Source of the DNA: a virus
DNA: 42,730 nucleotides
IMG/VR virus record: IMGVR_UViG_3300032275_000007
Location: 1-42,730 of that record
Strand: one strand, 5' to 3'
In this document: piece by piece, positions 23,342 through 32,360 of the stretch
How the letters are laid out: each line of letters opens with the position of its first letter
Numbering within the stretch: position 1 is the stretch's first letter
Made by a program: the position numbers and the translations under genes
The notes under the pieces: model-generated
What the model was told of the DNA's origin: nothing
Seen by the model: the letters and a program-made list of their open reading frames with translations, nothing else
Database searches by the model: none

Positions 23342-24901
23342 TTAGGGTTGTGTTAAATCGTGCATTAGGGTGTGGAACCAGAAGTTACCATTAGGGTAGT
23401 CTACGTGATTCATATTTACTTGGACGTGACCTAGATACACGTGCAGCTTTCCTCTAGGATTCTTAATAATACTGGATAAACCTCTGCTGAAGTAGAACCC
23501 AAGTGCACTGGATTCAGTAGGAAACGTACCGTCTGGCTTCACAAATACAACTGTAAATCCTGTGTCACTCACATTCTTTAACTGTGTGTGCACTAGCGCC
23601 CCGTTTGACCAGGGAGTCACAATACAACTAGCGCTACCCACTAAAGTGGGGTGCACCACCTTTAGACTCCCCGTAAGAGCGTCGTATGTGTAAGTCATCT
23701 CAGCATCTGTCCATGTAGATGAGCCTATCTTCCAACCTGCATTGAACGAGATGTGCCCCGCTGCCTCTCCTAGAAGGACGCATGTGAACCCACCACTGGA
23801 TGGTGCACTTACGTAATGTACATTCAGGACTGATGCCATAGAGTTCCCTGCGAAGTGCTGAACCACAGGCATCTGCATGAGCCTTCTACTAGGGTGTGTC
23901 ACTGTCAACTGACCGCTTGCTGTCTTGGTGATACCAAACCTAACTGCACCGAAGAACTTGGTATCAAATGTTATAGCATTACTGTTATCGAAGTCGATGA
24001 CAAAGCTACATGCAGCACCCGCAGAGATTAATGCGCTCCTTGGGCCTACACTACCTCCTACCAGCACTCCATCACGAGCAAAGCTTTCATCAGGGCCAGC
24101 AATCAATGTGCCGATCTTGTCTCCTACGTACTTAATATTTAAGTCTACACCCTGCTCAATTCCAACACAGTTAATAGGAATGTGTGTAGGGTCTTCCACA
24201 AACTGCCAATCTGGGGATACTGCTGTATTTCTACGAACTGCTGCACCTGATGATATAAATGATTTACCTGCCGTACCCCTCACCAGCCCTCCTTTAGAGA
24301 ATCCATCTTGCACCGTAGCACCACTTAATGTGCCAATGATACTCGCCCCGCTTGGGGCTGGCAGTTCTATAGCAGTTACACCAGTAGTACCCACGCTCAT
24401 ATCACCCGCATCTACAGCCACGGCTGAGCTGGCTTTGGCAAGGACTGCGCTGACACCAACGCCGCTGAAGTTACCTGCTAATTCGCCTACCTGGCCTAGC
24501 GTTACCGCATCCTGTGGATTAACGGCATCTGCCATATTAGTGATGTGGTTAAGGTGCATATCAATGTTATTGTACACATCTCGTACAGCACCACCTTCCT
24601 GCGCCTCCTGTGTTAGGAACAGTGTCTGGCGGAAATTCGCATCAACACTCTCATCTCGAAAGGTAGCTCTATCCGAGAATATATTGAGTACGCTACCACT
24701 AGGTGTTACTCGCTGAAGGGTTACTACCACACCAGCGGGAATAGCACTAGGGAAGCGTACCGTAGTACCCTCCCACACGTAGTTCGTTGTGACCTGTCCA
24801 TCTAGGATTACTCGTACATGCGTCGTACTGAATACCTCCAAGGATAGCATTAGGGTTATTAACGTACCGTCTGATACTGCCTTTTGAATACTATAAGCCA
24901 T
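23342..24901 (-). CDS. Tail fibre with T7-type N-terminal domain
   Basis: This 519-aa protein has an N-terminus (residues ~1-150) matching the T7 gp17 virion-attachment domain: HVRVILDGQVTTNYVWEG, then DRATFRDESVDANFRQTLFL and LNHITNMADAVNPQDAVTLG. The rest is beta-rich and probably the distal part. At about 520 aa it is shorter than many fibres that carry a depolymerase, which suggests it acts mainly as an adaptor for the following SGNH protein. The order fibre, SGNH protein, terminases is phiKMV-like with an added enzyme. Confidence 0.88.
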   Translation of the reverse strand: MAYSIQKAVSDGTLITLMLSLEVFSTTHVRVILDGQVTTNYVWEGTTVRFPSAIPAGVVVTLQRVTPSGSVLNIFSDRATFRDESVDANFRQTLFLTQEAQEGGAVRDVYNNIDMHLNHITNMADAVNPQDAVTLGQVGELAGNFSGVGVSAVLAKASSAVAVDAGDMSVGTTGVTAIELPAPSGASIIGTLSGATVQDGFSKGGLVRGTAGKSFISSGAAVRRNTAVSPDWQFVEDPTHIPINCVGIEQGVDLNIKYVGDKIGTLIAGPDESFARDGVLVGGSVGPRSALISAGAACSFVIDFDNSNAITFDTKFFGAVRFGITKTASGQLTVTHPSRRLMQMPVVQHFAGNSMASVLNVHYVSAPSSGGFTCVLLGEAAGHISFNAGWKIGSSTWTDAEMTYTYDALTGSLKVVHPTLVGSASCIVTPWSNGALVHTQLKNVSDTGFTVVFVKPDGTFPTESSALGFYFSRGLSSIIKNPRGKLHVYLGHVQVNMNHVDYPNGNFWFHTLMHDLTQP

Positions 24902-24903
24902 TA

Positions 24904-27900
24904 TTACTCCTTTGAATCTGTTAATGCTGCACGTAGAAGGTTGGTTCCCCAGAATACTCCTACATATGGTAATTTAGATGCTGCTGTTGTTACTGAACCC
25001 AGGTCTGCATCATCCTGACCGAGGGAGCGCATTACTGCTGCGATTGATTTAGGGCCAGCGAAGGCTGCTGCACTTGGACTGAAATTACCTGCGGCCTCTG
25101 GGAATAACATCTGTGCCCCCATACCTGCGAAGGCATTAGGTAAACCGAAGGCGCTAATCTGTGAGGCTGTACTAACTACCAGCTTATCCTCAAATGGTTT
25201 ACCATTGATGACGTTCTTAGTACCTGCAATCATCGCGGTGTACGCTGCACTTACAGCAATGAACTTAGCCACTGCTGCGGCCCCCTCCTTGTGGTGGGCA
25301 CGTCTAGTGATCTTAGCTAGTGTATTAGCCTGAAAGGTCAGGAACGGTACAATGATCTTAGCAGCGCTAGAGTCTGACATCCAACGTGGCATATCTGCTG
25401 CACTAGTAGCTAATACGCTATTATCCATCTCAGCCAGTAGAATAGTCTTCAACTGCTCATCCACATCTGTAGGCCAGCTATTTGTATTAGCCCCGTACTT
25501 CTTGGAGTTATCTACAAAGGATTTCATAACTGCTTCAGACTCCTTTGTACCAACACCGTGTGAGGACTCTACTAAATACCTGAAGTAATCTGTTGATTTA
25601 GCATTACCTCTGTGAGCCATATTACCTAATGCGGTGATGTGATCTTCCCATAGGTGGGCATACGTATTGTGCATTAAGCGCTGTACGTGGTTGCCTAGAT
25701 TAAGGTTCTGTACTGACTGCTGCTTATGTGCCACCCAACCCTCGTAACCTACGTTCTGACCGAAGTGGTTATCCGCACGTTGCGATAATACATTACGCAC
25801 TGTACGACTAGCCTCCGCATTGGTGGTTAAGAAGCGGTACATATCTGATGCGTCAGTGCGGCTAGTCAGTCGGATAGACGGGCCTAGCTCACGCAGCATT
25901 GCAGCGGTTGTGTCGGCTGCACCGTGGAATGTGATAAGGTTTGCTGCTTCACCGATACCCCATAGACCTGAGAATTTCAGCATAGACGCACCACCCAGAT
26001 TAGTCAGCATAGATAGCATTGGCCCTTGCTTCTCACCAAGACCACGGTGGTAAACAATATCCTTTGCCATCTGTAGTACAGCTCGCTGCTCTTCAACAGA
26101 GGCTGGGTTAATATCTCCAGCCTTCACGTTATTAGCCTTACCTTCTAGGATCATACTATCAGCCCACGTATCAAATGAGTTCTCGTCGAACATACCTGCC
26201 TTAGTCATACCAATATCACCCGCAGTCTTCGCATTGTAGTGCTGTAGTCCCATACTCAGATCAGGGTCAATAATATCCTTTAGTGATATATTTCCAGAAC
26301 TGTCTGTTATATCCCAGGAGAACTCTGTACGTTGCTTGGTATAGCCCCGTGTGGCAAAGCCTACTGAATCCTTCTGAACCTCACCTACGGCTGTTGTAAT
26401 AGCTTCAGCAGAGGTCTGTAGCTGCTTAGATAATTTAGCAATAGCCACATCGGTTAGTCTAATAGCATCATCTGCTTTAGCACCAGATAGTTGCTGGTAG
26501 AACTCACGCCCAATGAACTGTTCTGGTGTAGCCACCTTCCCACTGTACTTGAAGCCATGTGCGCTATCCATAATAGCTGGATTAGCATCAAGCATCAGTC
26601 GGCCCAGGTAATCATAGATACCTAGACGTGTTGCTTGCCCAATATACTCCAATGCCCGCAGGCGATCAAAGTGAATCCGTTGTGGTGCGTAGTGCGCAGA
26701 TGGTTTAATCTCCGCTGCACCGGATACCCTGTGCTCCTGTAACGATTTAAGACGTTGTTGGGCAAAGCCTGTCTGCACATAACGATCACCCAGCTCGATT
26801 GCTTCTGCGGAATAAAGTGATTTATTAAAGCTGCTCTCAGGAAGCCCATCAATAATGGTGTGCTTTCGTAATTGGCCGAGGTACTGCTGAGTCTCGCCTT
26901 CAATGGCTAACCGGCTGTTCTCCCATGCCTGAGCACCGAAGAATGGTCGCTTACCTACAATCTCCCCAACTGCCTTATCCCACTCATTGAGCGGTACACG
27001 GCCCGCAGAGATGTGCATAGCAGTGGTCTGAAATGCACCGCTGTAGTCTGACGCGGCTGTTTTGCCTAATAGCATACGGGACACACCACTACCAAACATA
27101 TTCTCTAACTCGTCGTTAAAGGTACGTACAACAGCGGTATCTCCAGCCCACATAGCTAACTTACCTACTGGGGTTGTAGTATCTAAGCTGGAACTCTTAC
27201 CCTTGGCAGACCGCTCTACCTGATTAGCAATATTGGTCAACAGGTCACGATCCTTAATGGCTTTACTCGAAGCCGCAGTGATAATTGCTAAGCCCTCCTT
27301 GAAGCCTACCAAGGTACTAGCTGCTTCCCTCTGCGCATCTATATGTGCGTTGAACTCTATGGAGTCTGCATGATCCCTAATCCCTTGGGCTAAGGTAGCA
27401 TACCGTTGCTCTTCTGCACGGGCTGTTAATGCGGCATTACCTGCACTAACATCCCCAGAATCCATATAAGCCTCCTCCGCTGTCAGTGCTCGCTTATTAG
27501 CGTACGCCGCCTGCTGGTCGTAATTCTTAGCAATACTCTCTGTCTCATATCTAATATAAGAGCCGTCAAGCATTGCCTTGTAGTCACGGGTAGCACCAAG
27601 TAGCTCGTCCTCTAATTCTGGAGTCATAGAGCCAGCCTGTACCGCTGCTGTCTTATTAGCTGCGGCGGTCTCCATACGCACATGAGCATTATCAATTGAT
27701 CCTGCTGCCAATGTAACGGTAGGTGTTGCTGTCTCTGGATTAACGCCTTGGGTAACGCTACGGGATACTGGTGGTAGTGGCTCAATAGCGGCTGCTGCAT
27801 TGTCGAGCGCTGTGGTGGCTTCTGTGGCTGCTGTGGATCGGGCTGCACGACGGGCATTTACCAAGCCCCTAGCACCGCCATTCAAAGCCCACTCTATAGG

Positions 27901-28593
27901 TACACCTAACATACCAGCTACGATACTGAATGCGTAGTCAGAGCTATTAGTCACCTTCTGGACCTGCTCAGCACCTGCCACCATCGCTAGATCAGTTGTC
28001 GCCATAACGCCACCCACTACACTGGCACGGCCAGCAAAGGAGGTAATCTGAGCTGTTTTAGCCAATGCACCTGCGGGGCCGGTAACGGCCATTAATGCGA
28101 TTGTATCTGGACTAAGGAATGCCGCACCCATAGCCACCTTTGGATTAGCAGCCATCTGGGCTTTGTCTGCCCGCTGAGCCATAACCCGGTCTAGGCGGTG
28201 CTGGTAGTCGTCAGTGTTCTTAGCCCGCAATACCACGGCATCCTCATCAGGAGTCAGCGTAGTACCATTAACCTTCTCCCAAGCACGTACTGATTCATAT
28301 GGCTTGAATGAAGGATCAATCTGGTAGAACTTCGGATCGTAATCCATAATCTGAGCTACCTTGCTATCCCGCCAAGCTGCCTTAGTGGTTTGCCAATAGG
28401 TAGCTTCTGGTGATCGGTCTGGTGGTGTTACGTTGTTGAATTCTGTGCGGGGTTGCGCTGGTGCTTGCCATGAAGCAATTGAGGTTGCTTCTGGATATAC
28501 ACCAGTAATTTCGGGTGTAGTGATAGCCGGTGCTTGAACCACATCAGGGATAGCAGCAGCAAACTCACGCTTTGGATTTGTAATGTTATCCAT
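24904..28593 (-). CDS. Large internal virion protein (T7 gp16 / phiKMV gp37-like)
   Basis: This 1229-aa protein occupies the place of the largest internal core protein, which is ejected into the cell envelope and helps draw in phage DNA. The N-terminal ~300 residues have hydrophobic stretches (AAFLSPDTIALMAVTGPAG, FAGRASVVGGVMATTDLAMV); the middle is helical; the end has further hydrophobic segments (AKFIAVSAAYTAMIAGT). I see no lytic transglycosylase motif like that of T7 gp16; the cell-wall enzyme is on the preceding protein instead. GGAG precedes the ATG at 28593. Confidence 0.87.
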   Translation of the reverse strand: MDNITNPKREFAAAIPDVVQAPAITTPEITGVYPEATSIASWQAPAQPRTEFNNVTPPDRSPEATYWQTTKAAWRDSKVAQIMDYDPKFYQIDPSFKPYESVRAWEKVNGTTLTPDEDAVVLRAKNTDDYQHRLDRVMAQRADKAQMAANPKVAMGAAFLSPDTIALMAVTGPAGALAKTAQITSFAGRASVVGGVMATTDLAMVAGAEQVQKVTNSSDYAFSIVAGMLGVPIEWALNGGARGLVNARRAARSTAATEATTALDNAAAAIEPLPPVSRSVTQGVNPETATPTVTLAAGSIDNAHVRMETAAANKTAAVQAGSMTPELEDELLGATRDYKAMLDGSYIRYETESIAKNYDQQAAYANKRALTAEEAYMDSGDVSAGNAALTARAEEQRYATLAQGIRDHADSIEFNAHIDAQREAASTLVGFKEGLAIITAASSKAIKDRDLLTNIANQVERSAKGKSSSLDTTTPVGKLAMWAGDTAVVRTFNDELENMFGSGVSRMLLGKTAASDYSGAFQTTAMHISAGRVPLNEWDKAVGEIVGKRPFFGAQAWENSRLAIEGETQQYLGQLRKHTIIDGLPESSFNKSLYSAEAIELGDRYVQTGFAQQRLKSLQEHRVSGAAEIKPSAHYAPQRIHFDRLRALEYIGQATRLGIYDYLGRLMLDANPAIMDSAHGFKYSGKVATPEQFIGREFYQQLSGAKADDAIRLTDVAIAKLSKQLQTSAEAITTAVGEVQKDSVGFATRGYTKQRTEFSWDITDSSGNISLKDIIDPDLSMGLQHYNAKTAGDIGMTKAGMFDENSFDTWADSMILEGKANNVKAGDINPASVEEQRAVLQMAKDIVYHRGLGEKQGPMLSMLTNLGGASMLKFSGLWGIGEAANLITFHGAADTTAAMLRELGPSIRLTSRTDASDMYRFLTTNAEASRTVRNVLSQRADNHFGQNVGYEGWVAHKQQSVQNLNLGNHVQRLMHNTYAHLWEDHITALGNMAHRGNAKSTDYFRYLVESSHGVGTKESEAVMKSFVDNSKKYGANTNSWPTDVDEQLKTILLAEMDNSVLATSAADMPRWMSDSSAAKIIVPFLTFQANTLAKITRRAHHKEGAAAVAKFIAVSAAYTAMIAGTKNVINGKPFEDKLVVSTASQISAFGLPNAFAGMGAQMLFPEAAGNFSPSAAAFAGPKSIAAVMRSLGQDDADLGSVTTAASKLPYVGVFWGTNLLRAALTDSKE

Positions 28594-28604
28594 GATAAGA
28601 CTCC

Positions 28605-28631
28605 GATAAAATAGCAGGGCCGAAGCCCTGC
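28605..28631 (-). terminator. UUCG-tetraloop hairpin between internal virion genes
   Basis: The minus strand reads GCAGGGCTTCGGCCCTGC, a perfect 7-bp stem with a UUCG loop, followed by the U-rich TATTTTATC. It lies in the 43-bp gap between the lysozyme-bearing virion gene and the largest virion gene. It may partly terminate or protect the upstream mRNA. Confidence 0.65.
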
Positions 28632-28636
28632 ACTGA

Positions 28637-31372
28637 TTAGTTGATTACTGTGGATATACCCTTTAGGAGCATAGCCTGCTTTGCTGACCCAGATTTCTTA
28701 TACACCTTTGAGCGACGTACCAGTTCCTGTGCTTCGTCTGTCTTGCCTAGATTAGCTAACTTAATAGCATTACTATAGACCGTACCACCCTCAATACCAC
28801 CATGATAGATCATATTGGATAGTCCGGTGTACGCGGTCACAACGCTAGGCTTCACAGTCTGCCCGTTTAAGGGTGGTAGTCCTGCTGCCTGCCCTACTGT
28901 CTGTGTTGCAATGGCGTGGGGGCGCATTACCTGATCTACCCAGATAGCTACCTTAGCATCATACCCTTGAGCTTTCGATATAGCTAAATGTGCCCGTGGG
29001 TAGCCTTTGGTATGTACCCCATAACCTATGGTAGTACCCGGAGACCCATCAGTGCTCTTAGGATTATCAAGCCAACCCTCATTAGCCATAATACTAGCCA
29101 CAATGGTTGTACCTGCTGAGGTGTTACCGTACTGTCGAACAGCGTCCATAGGGATAGCTCTAGGCTGACCTTGTACCTGCACGTACATACCTGTAGCAGT
29201 CTGCTGAACATCCAGACCGGCTGCGTAGGTAATAGCCTTTGTGGTAGCCGGACCTTCATGTAGTAAACCCCGTGAAGTCTCATGCGCTTTACGTACAACC
29301 TCAATAACTTTTGCGAAGTCCTTTGGGGTGGGGTTGAACAGTATCTTATTAGTGCCCCCACCCCAGTCAATCTTCATATAACTCATAGACTGATCGGGGT
29401 TGTACACAAGCATGATATCCTTCGCTGATGTTTTATGATCTAACGCTAACTTATCCCGTAGTAGTGTATCTGCCTTGGCGATGTACTCGTCATTCACAGC
29501 ACCACCACCGGCAGCCTCAAGCCCTTTACGGAATACAGGGGCCATTGGAATCATACCGTTAGCACCCTGCACAAATAACTTGTACTGCTGCATAACCTTC
29601 AAGGCCGTCGCACCATCTGGAATATCCTTCCAATTCTGGTGCAACATCTCCTTATTGTCGGTGTACATACGGGTGGCTACCAAAGCCATAGTCCCACGGG
29701 CTGCATCACTGGCTTGGGAGCCTAGCTCTGCACCTGCTGTGGACCTACCAAGAGAACCAAACCAGCTACTCTTGAACAGGGTGTCATCGAACTTCACTGA
29801 TGAGGCACCACCCTTAGCCATTAACGCAGTCTTCGAGGACTCAGCCATAGCCTTGATCTTCGGTATATCTCTGGACACATCAAACGGCCCTGTATTGGTT
29901 TTCAGGTACGATAGCAATACTGACTTGTACTCTGCCGGCGCACCGTCAATGATAGCCGTAAAGCTATCCGACCGTCCCTTCAATAGAGCCTCCTGCGCAT
30001 TACCTACAGCGGCAGATATACCTGCTAAGGCATTGGCTGGACTGACATTAGGGTCTTGCAACTCCTTAGCTGTACGTTCCCATAGATTAGCACCAGCACC
30101 CCAAAGTAATTTACTACCCTCGGTAACTGCTACTGGATTGGTCTTCTGGATACCGTACTGGATTAGCTGTTGTGCTGCCTTTGGTACATCACCACCGGCT
30201 GCTTTCGTAAACGCCTGCATCTGCAATGTACTTGCCTTTTCATCAGTCATGCCACCGGTAATACGCATACCTAGATCACCGCTAGCAATCCCAGTATCGT
30301 TCTGTGTTGCCCAGCCCCTATCCCGTAAAGCACGTAGCTTAGACGCGGTGCTGGCTACAAAGATATCATCTGCGATATCTACGCGGTTCTTCATAAGCTG
30401 ATCTAACGCGATAGTAACGTCCTGCTCTACGTTACCCCCGCGGGCTACAGAGGACTCAATATTGTCTACTGTCTCACCAATACCTACACGCATTGTATCT
30501 CCCGCAGCTTTCTTGCGAGACTCCATTGCTGTAAATATCTTGATCTGCTCCTCAGGTTTAATTACAGTACCAGCCTCCGAGGATAGGAACGCATTAATGT
30601 GCTTCAAGCGTTCCTTACCATCGGGGGTGCTAGCATCCACACGGGCTACACCCGATAGAATACTAGCACCCATCTTCTGCCCAGCTAGGTGATCGGCATT
30701 GTCTGGATCAATAGTGCTGGACGTTGCCTTCAGTAGCTTAGCCGTGGATTCTAACATCGCCGGGATATTCTCCGCAGCTTGCTCAGGGTTAGCAATAACG
30801 TCGGCAGCCTTCGCTTGGAAGGTTAAATCTGCTGACTTCGCCTGACCAATAGCATGACTCTGCTGAGCCTTGACGTATGATGCCTGAACACCGGCTGCAC
30901 TCTGCATAGCGTTATCAGACACTTGCTTCAATACGTCCGGCGGTAATGAGCCATCCGCACCCTTGTCGGCTAGGTTTGCTAGGTATGGATTAACGAACTC
31001 CTTTGTGAAGTCCTCTAATGTCGTACCCTTTGCTACGTTAGCACGTACAGCCTGTGCTGCTGTATTCTCAAACGCAGTACCATCCTGGGCCGCTGTGGAG
31101 ATATTCACCCCAGCCTTGTAGGCATCCTCAGTCCACCAAGACTGCTCACGCAATGCCCCAGCGTTCTGATCCATAATACCCTGCATACGGGCTGAATTCT
31201 GCTTGGCCTGAATAGCACCTAGCACACCTTCCTTAGCAGATGGTACAAAGCCTGATAGGAAGTCCATAGAGCCTTGTACTGGCCCTTGGTACTGCATATT
31301 CTCTGTATTCTGCGCACCTGCTGAGAAACCACCGGATTGTACGCCAGTGGTTTGTACTTTATCAATTGGCAT
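28637..31372 (-). CDS. Internal virion protein with C-terminal lysozyme domain (phiKMV gp36-like)
   Basis: This 911-aa protein has about 750 residues of helical core protein and then a T4-lysozyme-like domain. ANEGWLDNP supplies the catalytic glutamate (E765) and TTIGYGVHTKG the following strand. The later AYTGLSNMIYHGG segment also fits. In phiKMV the equivalent protein carries a heat-stable peptidoglycan hydrolase that opens the cell wall during DNA entry, and order and layout match here. AGGAG lies five bases before the ATG. It is distinct from the endolysin gene. Confidence 0.88.
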   Translation of the reverse strand: MPIDKVQTTGVQSGGFSAGAQNTENMQYQGPVQGSMDFLSGFVPSAKEGVLGAIQAKQNSARMQGIMDQNAGALREQSWWTEDAYKAGVNISTAAQDGTAFENTAAQAVRANVAKGTTLEDFTKEFVNPYLANLADKGADGSLPPDVLKQVSDNAMQSAAGVQASYVKAQQSHAIGQAKSADLTFQAKAADVIANPEQAAENIPAMLESTAKLLKATSSTIDPDNADHLAGQKMGASILSGVARVDASTPDGKERLKHINAFLSSEAGTVIKPEEQIKIFTAMESRKKAAGDTMRVGIGETVDNIESSVARGGNVEQDVTIALDQLMKNRVDIADDIFVASTASKLRALRDRGWATQNDTGIASGDLGMRITGGMTDEKASTLQMQAFTKAAGGDVPKAAQQLIQYGIQKTNPVAVTEGSKLLWGAGANLWERTAKELQDPNVSPANALAGISAAVGNAQEALLKGRSDSFTAIIDGAPAEYKSVLLSYLKTNTGPFDVSRDIPKIKAMAESSKTALMAKGGASSVKFDDTLFKSSWFGSLGRSTAGAELGSQASDAARGTMALVATRMYTDNKEMLHQNWKDIPDGATALKVMQQYKLFVQGANGMIPMAPVFRKGLEAAGGGAVNDEYIAKADTLLRDKLALDHKTSAKDIMLVYNPDQSMSYMKIDWGGGTNKILFNPTPKDFAKVIEVVRKAHETSRGLLHEGPATTKAITYAAGLDVQQTATGMYVQVQGQPRAIPMDAVRQYGNTSAGTTIVASIMANEGWLDNPKSTDGSPGTTIGYGVHTKGYPRAHLAISKAQGYDAKVAIWVDQVMRPHAIATQTVGQAAGLPPLNGQTVKPSVVTAYTGLSNMIYHGGIEGGTVYSNAIKLANLGKTDEAQELVRRSKVYKKSGSAKQAMLLKGISTVIN

Positions 31373-31383
31373 ACAATCTCCTG

Positions 31384-31983
31384 TTAGCCGAGTAAATCAT
31401 TAGACCCACTAGATATCTTAGTCCCTACCCCTTTGAAAGCGCCTTTGCTGTACGCGGTGGCAGTCGCGCCAGCAATTGAACCTAGTGTGCTGCCCAGAAT
31501 GTCATTATTGCTATAACTGGCATCAGCTACAATCAGTGGGTTATAACGACTAGTGCTATCGTTCATTAAGCTTTGTAACTGGGAATTGAAGTTATCGTCA
31601 TCTGTGGTTGCGTTAGCATTTAGCTGTGCTTCCTGCGTATACTCCTGCATAACAATATCAGACTTCAACATTAGGGCACTGGCCCCAGCGTTGTCACCTG
31701 CCGCTGTAATGAGGTTTGCCTCGCTATAACCGGTGCTAGCCTGCCTACCTAAATGCTGTCTAGCCTGTGCATTACTAGCTAGTGTAGCCTGCCGCTGACG
31801 ATTCATCTCGACTACTTGCCGTGCGGTCTCTTTCAGCATTAAAGCATTCTTTAGCTTGCGAGACTCATTCTCTGCGGCGTTAGCTGCATCCTGCCTACGC
31901 TTCTGCTCTGCCCGCTGACTGGATTTGTTCATACCACCTAACACCGCACTACCAACGGTCACACCTACCATGATCCAACTCAT
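31384..31983 (-). CDS. Internal virion protein (T7 gp14-like)
   Basis: This 199-aa protein has a hydrophobic, glycine-rich start (MSWIMVGVTVGSAVLGGMNK), a long basic/acidic helical stretch (~25-80) and a glycine/serine end. These are the traits of gp14-type core proteins that insert in the outer membrane during ejection. Its ATG overlaps the stop of the cupin-like gene (ATGA), and it precedes the two large core proteins as expected. Confidence 0.85.
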   Translation of the reverse strand: MSWIMVGVTVGSAVLGGMNKSSQRAEQKRRQDAANAAENESRKLKNALMLKETARQVVEMNRQRQATLASNAQARQHLGRQASTGYSEANLITAAGDNAGASALMLKSDIVMQEYTQEAQLNANATTDDDNFNSQLQSLMNDSTSRYNPLIVADASYSNNDILGSTLGSIAGATATAYSKGAFKGVGTKISSGSNDLLG

Positions 31984-32360
31984 TTGAGTAACCTCGGAAC
32001 GATAAGCCGTTCCCGCAATACTTGCACATCTCTGGTATCATCTGGATTCTCGTGGTGTGTAGCCCACACTACCTCTGTATGGGTGAAGGCTACACGCTGA
32101 TCCCCCGGTGCTGACGCGTATACTGCCGGGCCTATCAACGTCTGTACAACCCCATCAGTTACAATAGACACCTCACCTGAGATGATATGCACGATGTGTC
32201 GCTTACCATGCTGCTCCCCCACAATGCAGGCCCCCGCAGGTAAAGTAATGGTGCGCTGATACCATCCCTTGGTAAAAGTGTGCACGGGTACAATCACCAA
32301 CTGCGGCATCTCGGCCATACAGTCTGCCAGAGCCGCTACGCTTTTCGTTAATCCCCGCAT
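31980..32360 (-). CDS. Cupin-fold protein in the gp13 position
   Basis: This 126-aa protein has a pattern of short beta strands with GACIVGEQHGKRHIVHIISG and a later GDQRVAFTHTEVVWATHHEN, typical of small cupins (RmlC-like barrels) with histidines that could bind metal. It lies between tail tube B and the gp14-like protein, where T7 has gp13. The ATG overlaps the tail tube B stop (TAATG). Virion assembly chaperone or minor structural part are both possible. Confidence 0.7.
   Translation of the reverse strand: MRGLTKSVAALADCMAEMPQLVIVPVHTFTKGWYQRTITLPAGACIVGEQHGKRHIVHIISGEVSIVTDGVVQTLIGPAVYASAPGDQRVAFTHTEVVWATHHENPDDTRDVQVLRERLIVPRLLK

Noticed and set aside
23925-24716. Plus-strand open frame of 263 codons
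   Set aside because: Antisense shadow of the tail fibre gene; Pro/Ser/Leu-rich low-quality protein.
29475-30401. Long open frame (308 codons) on the plus strand
   Set aside because: It lies opposite the lysozyme-bearing virion protein, has no ribosome site or neighbours on that strand, and its composition mirrors the real gene.
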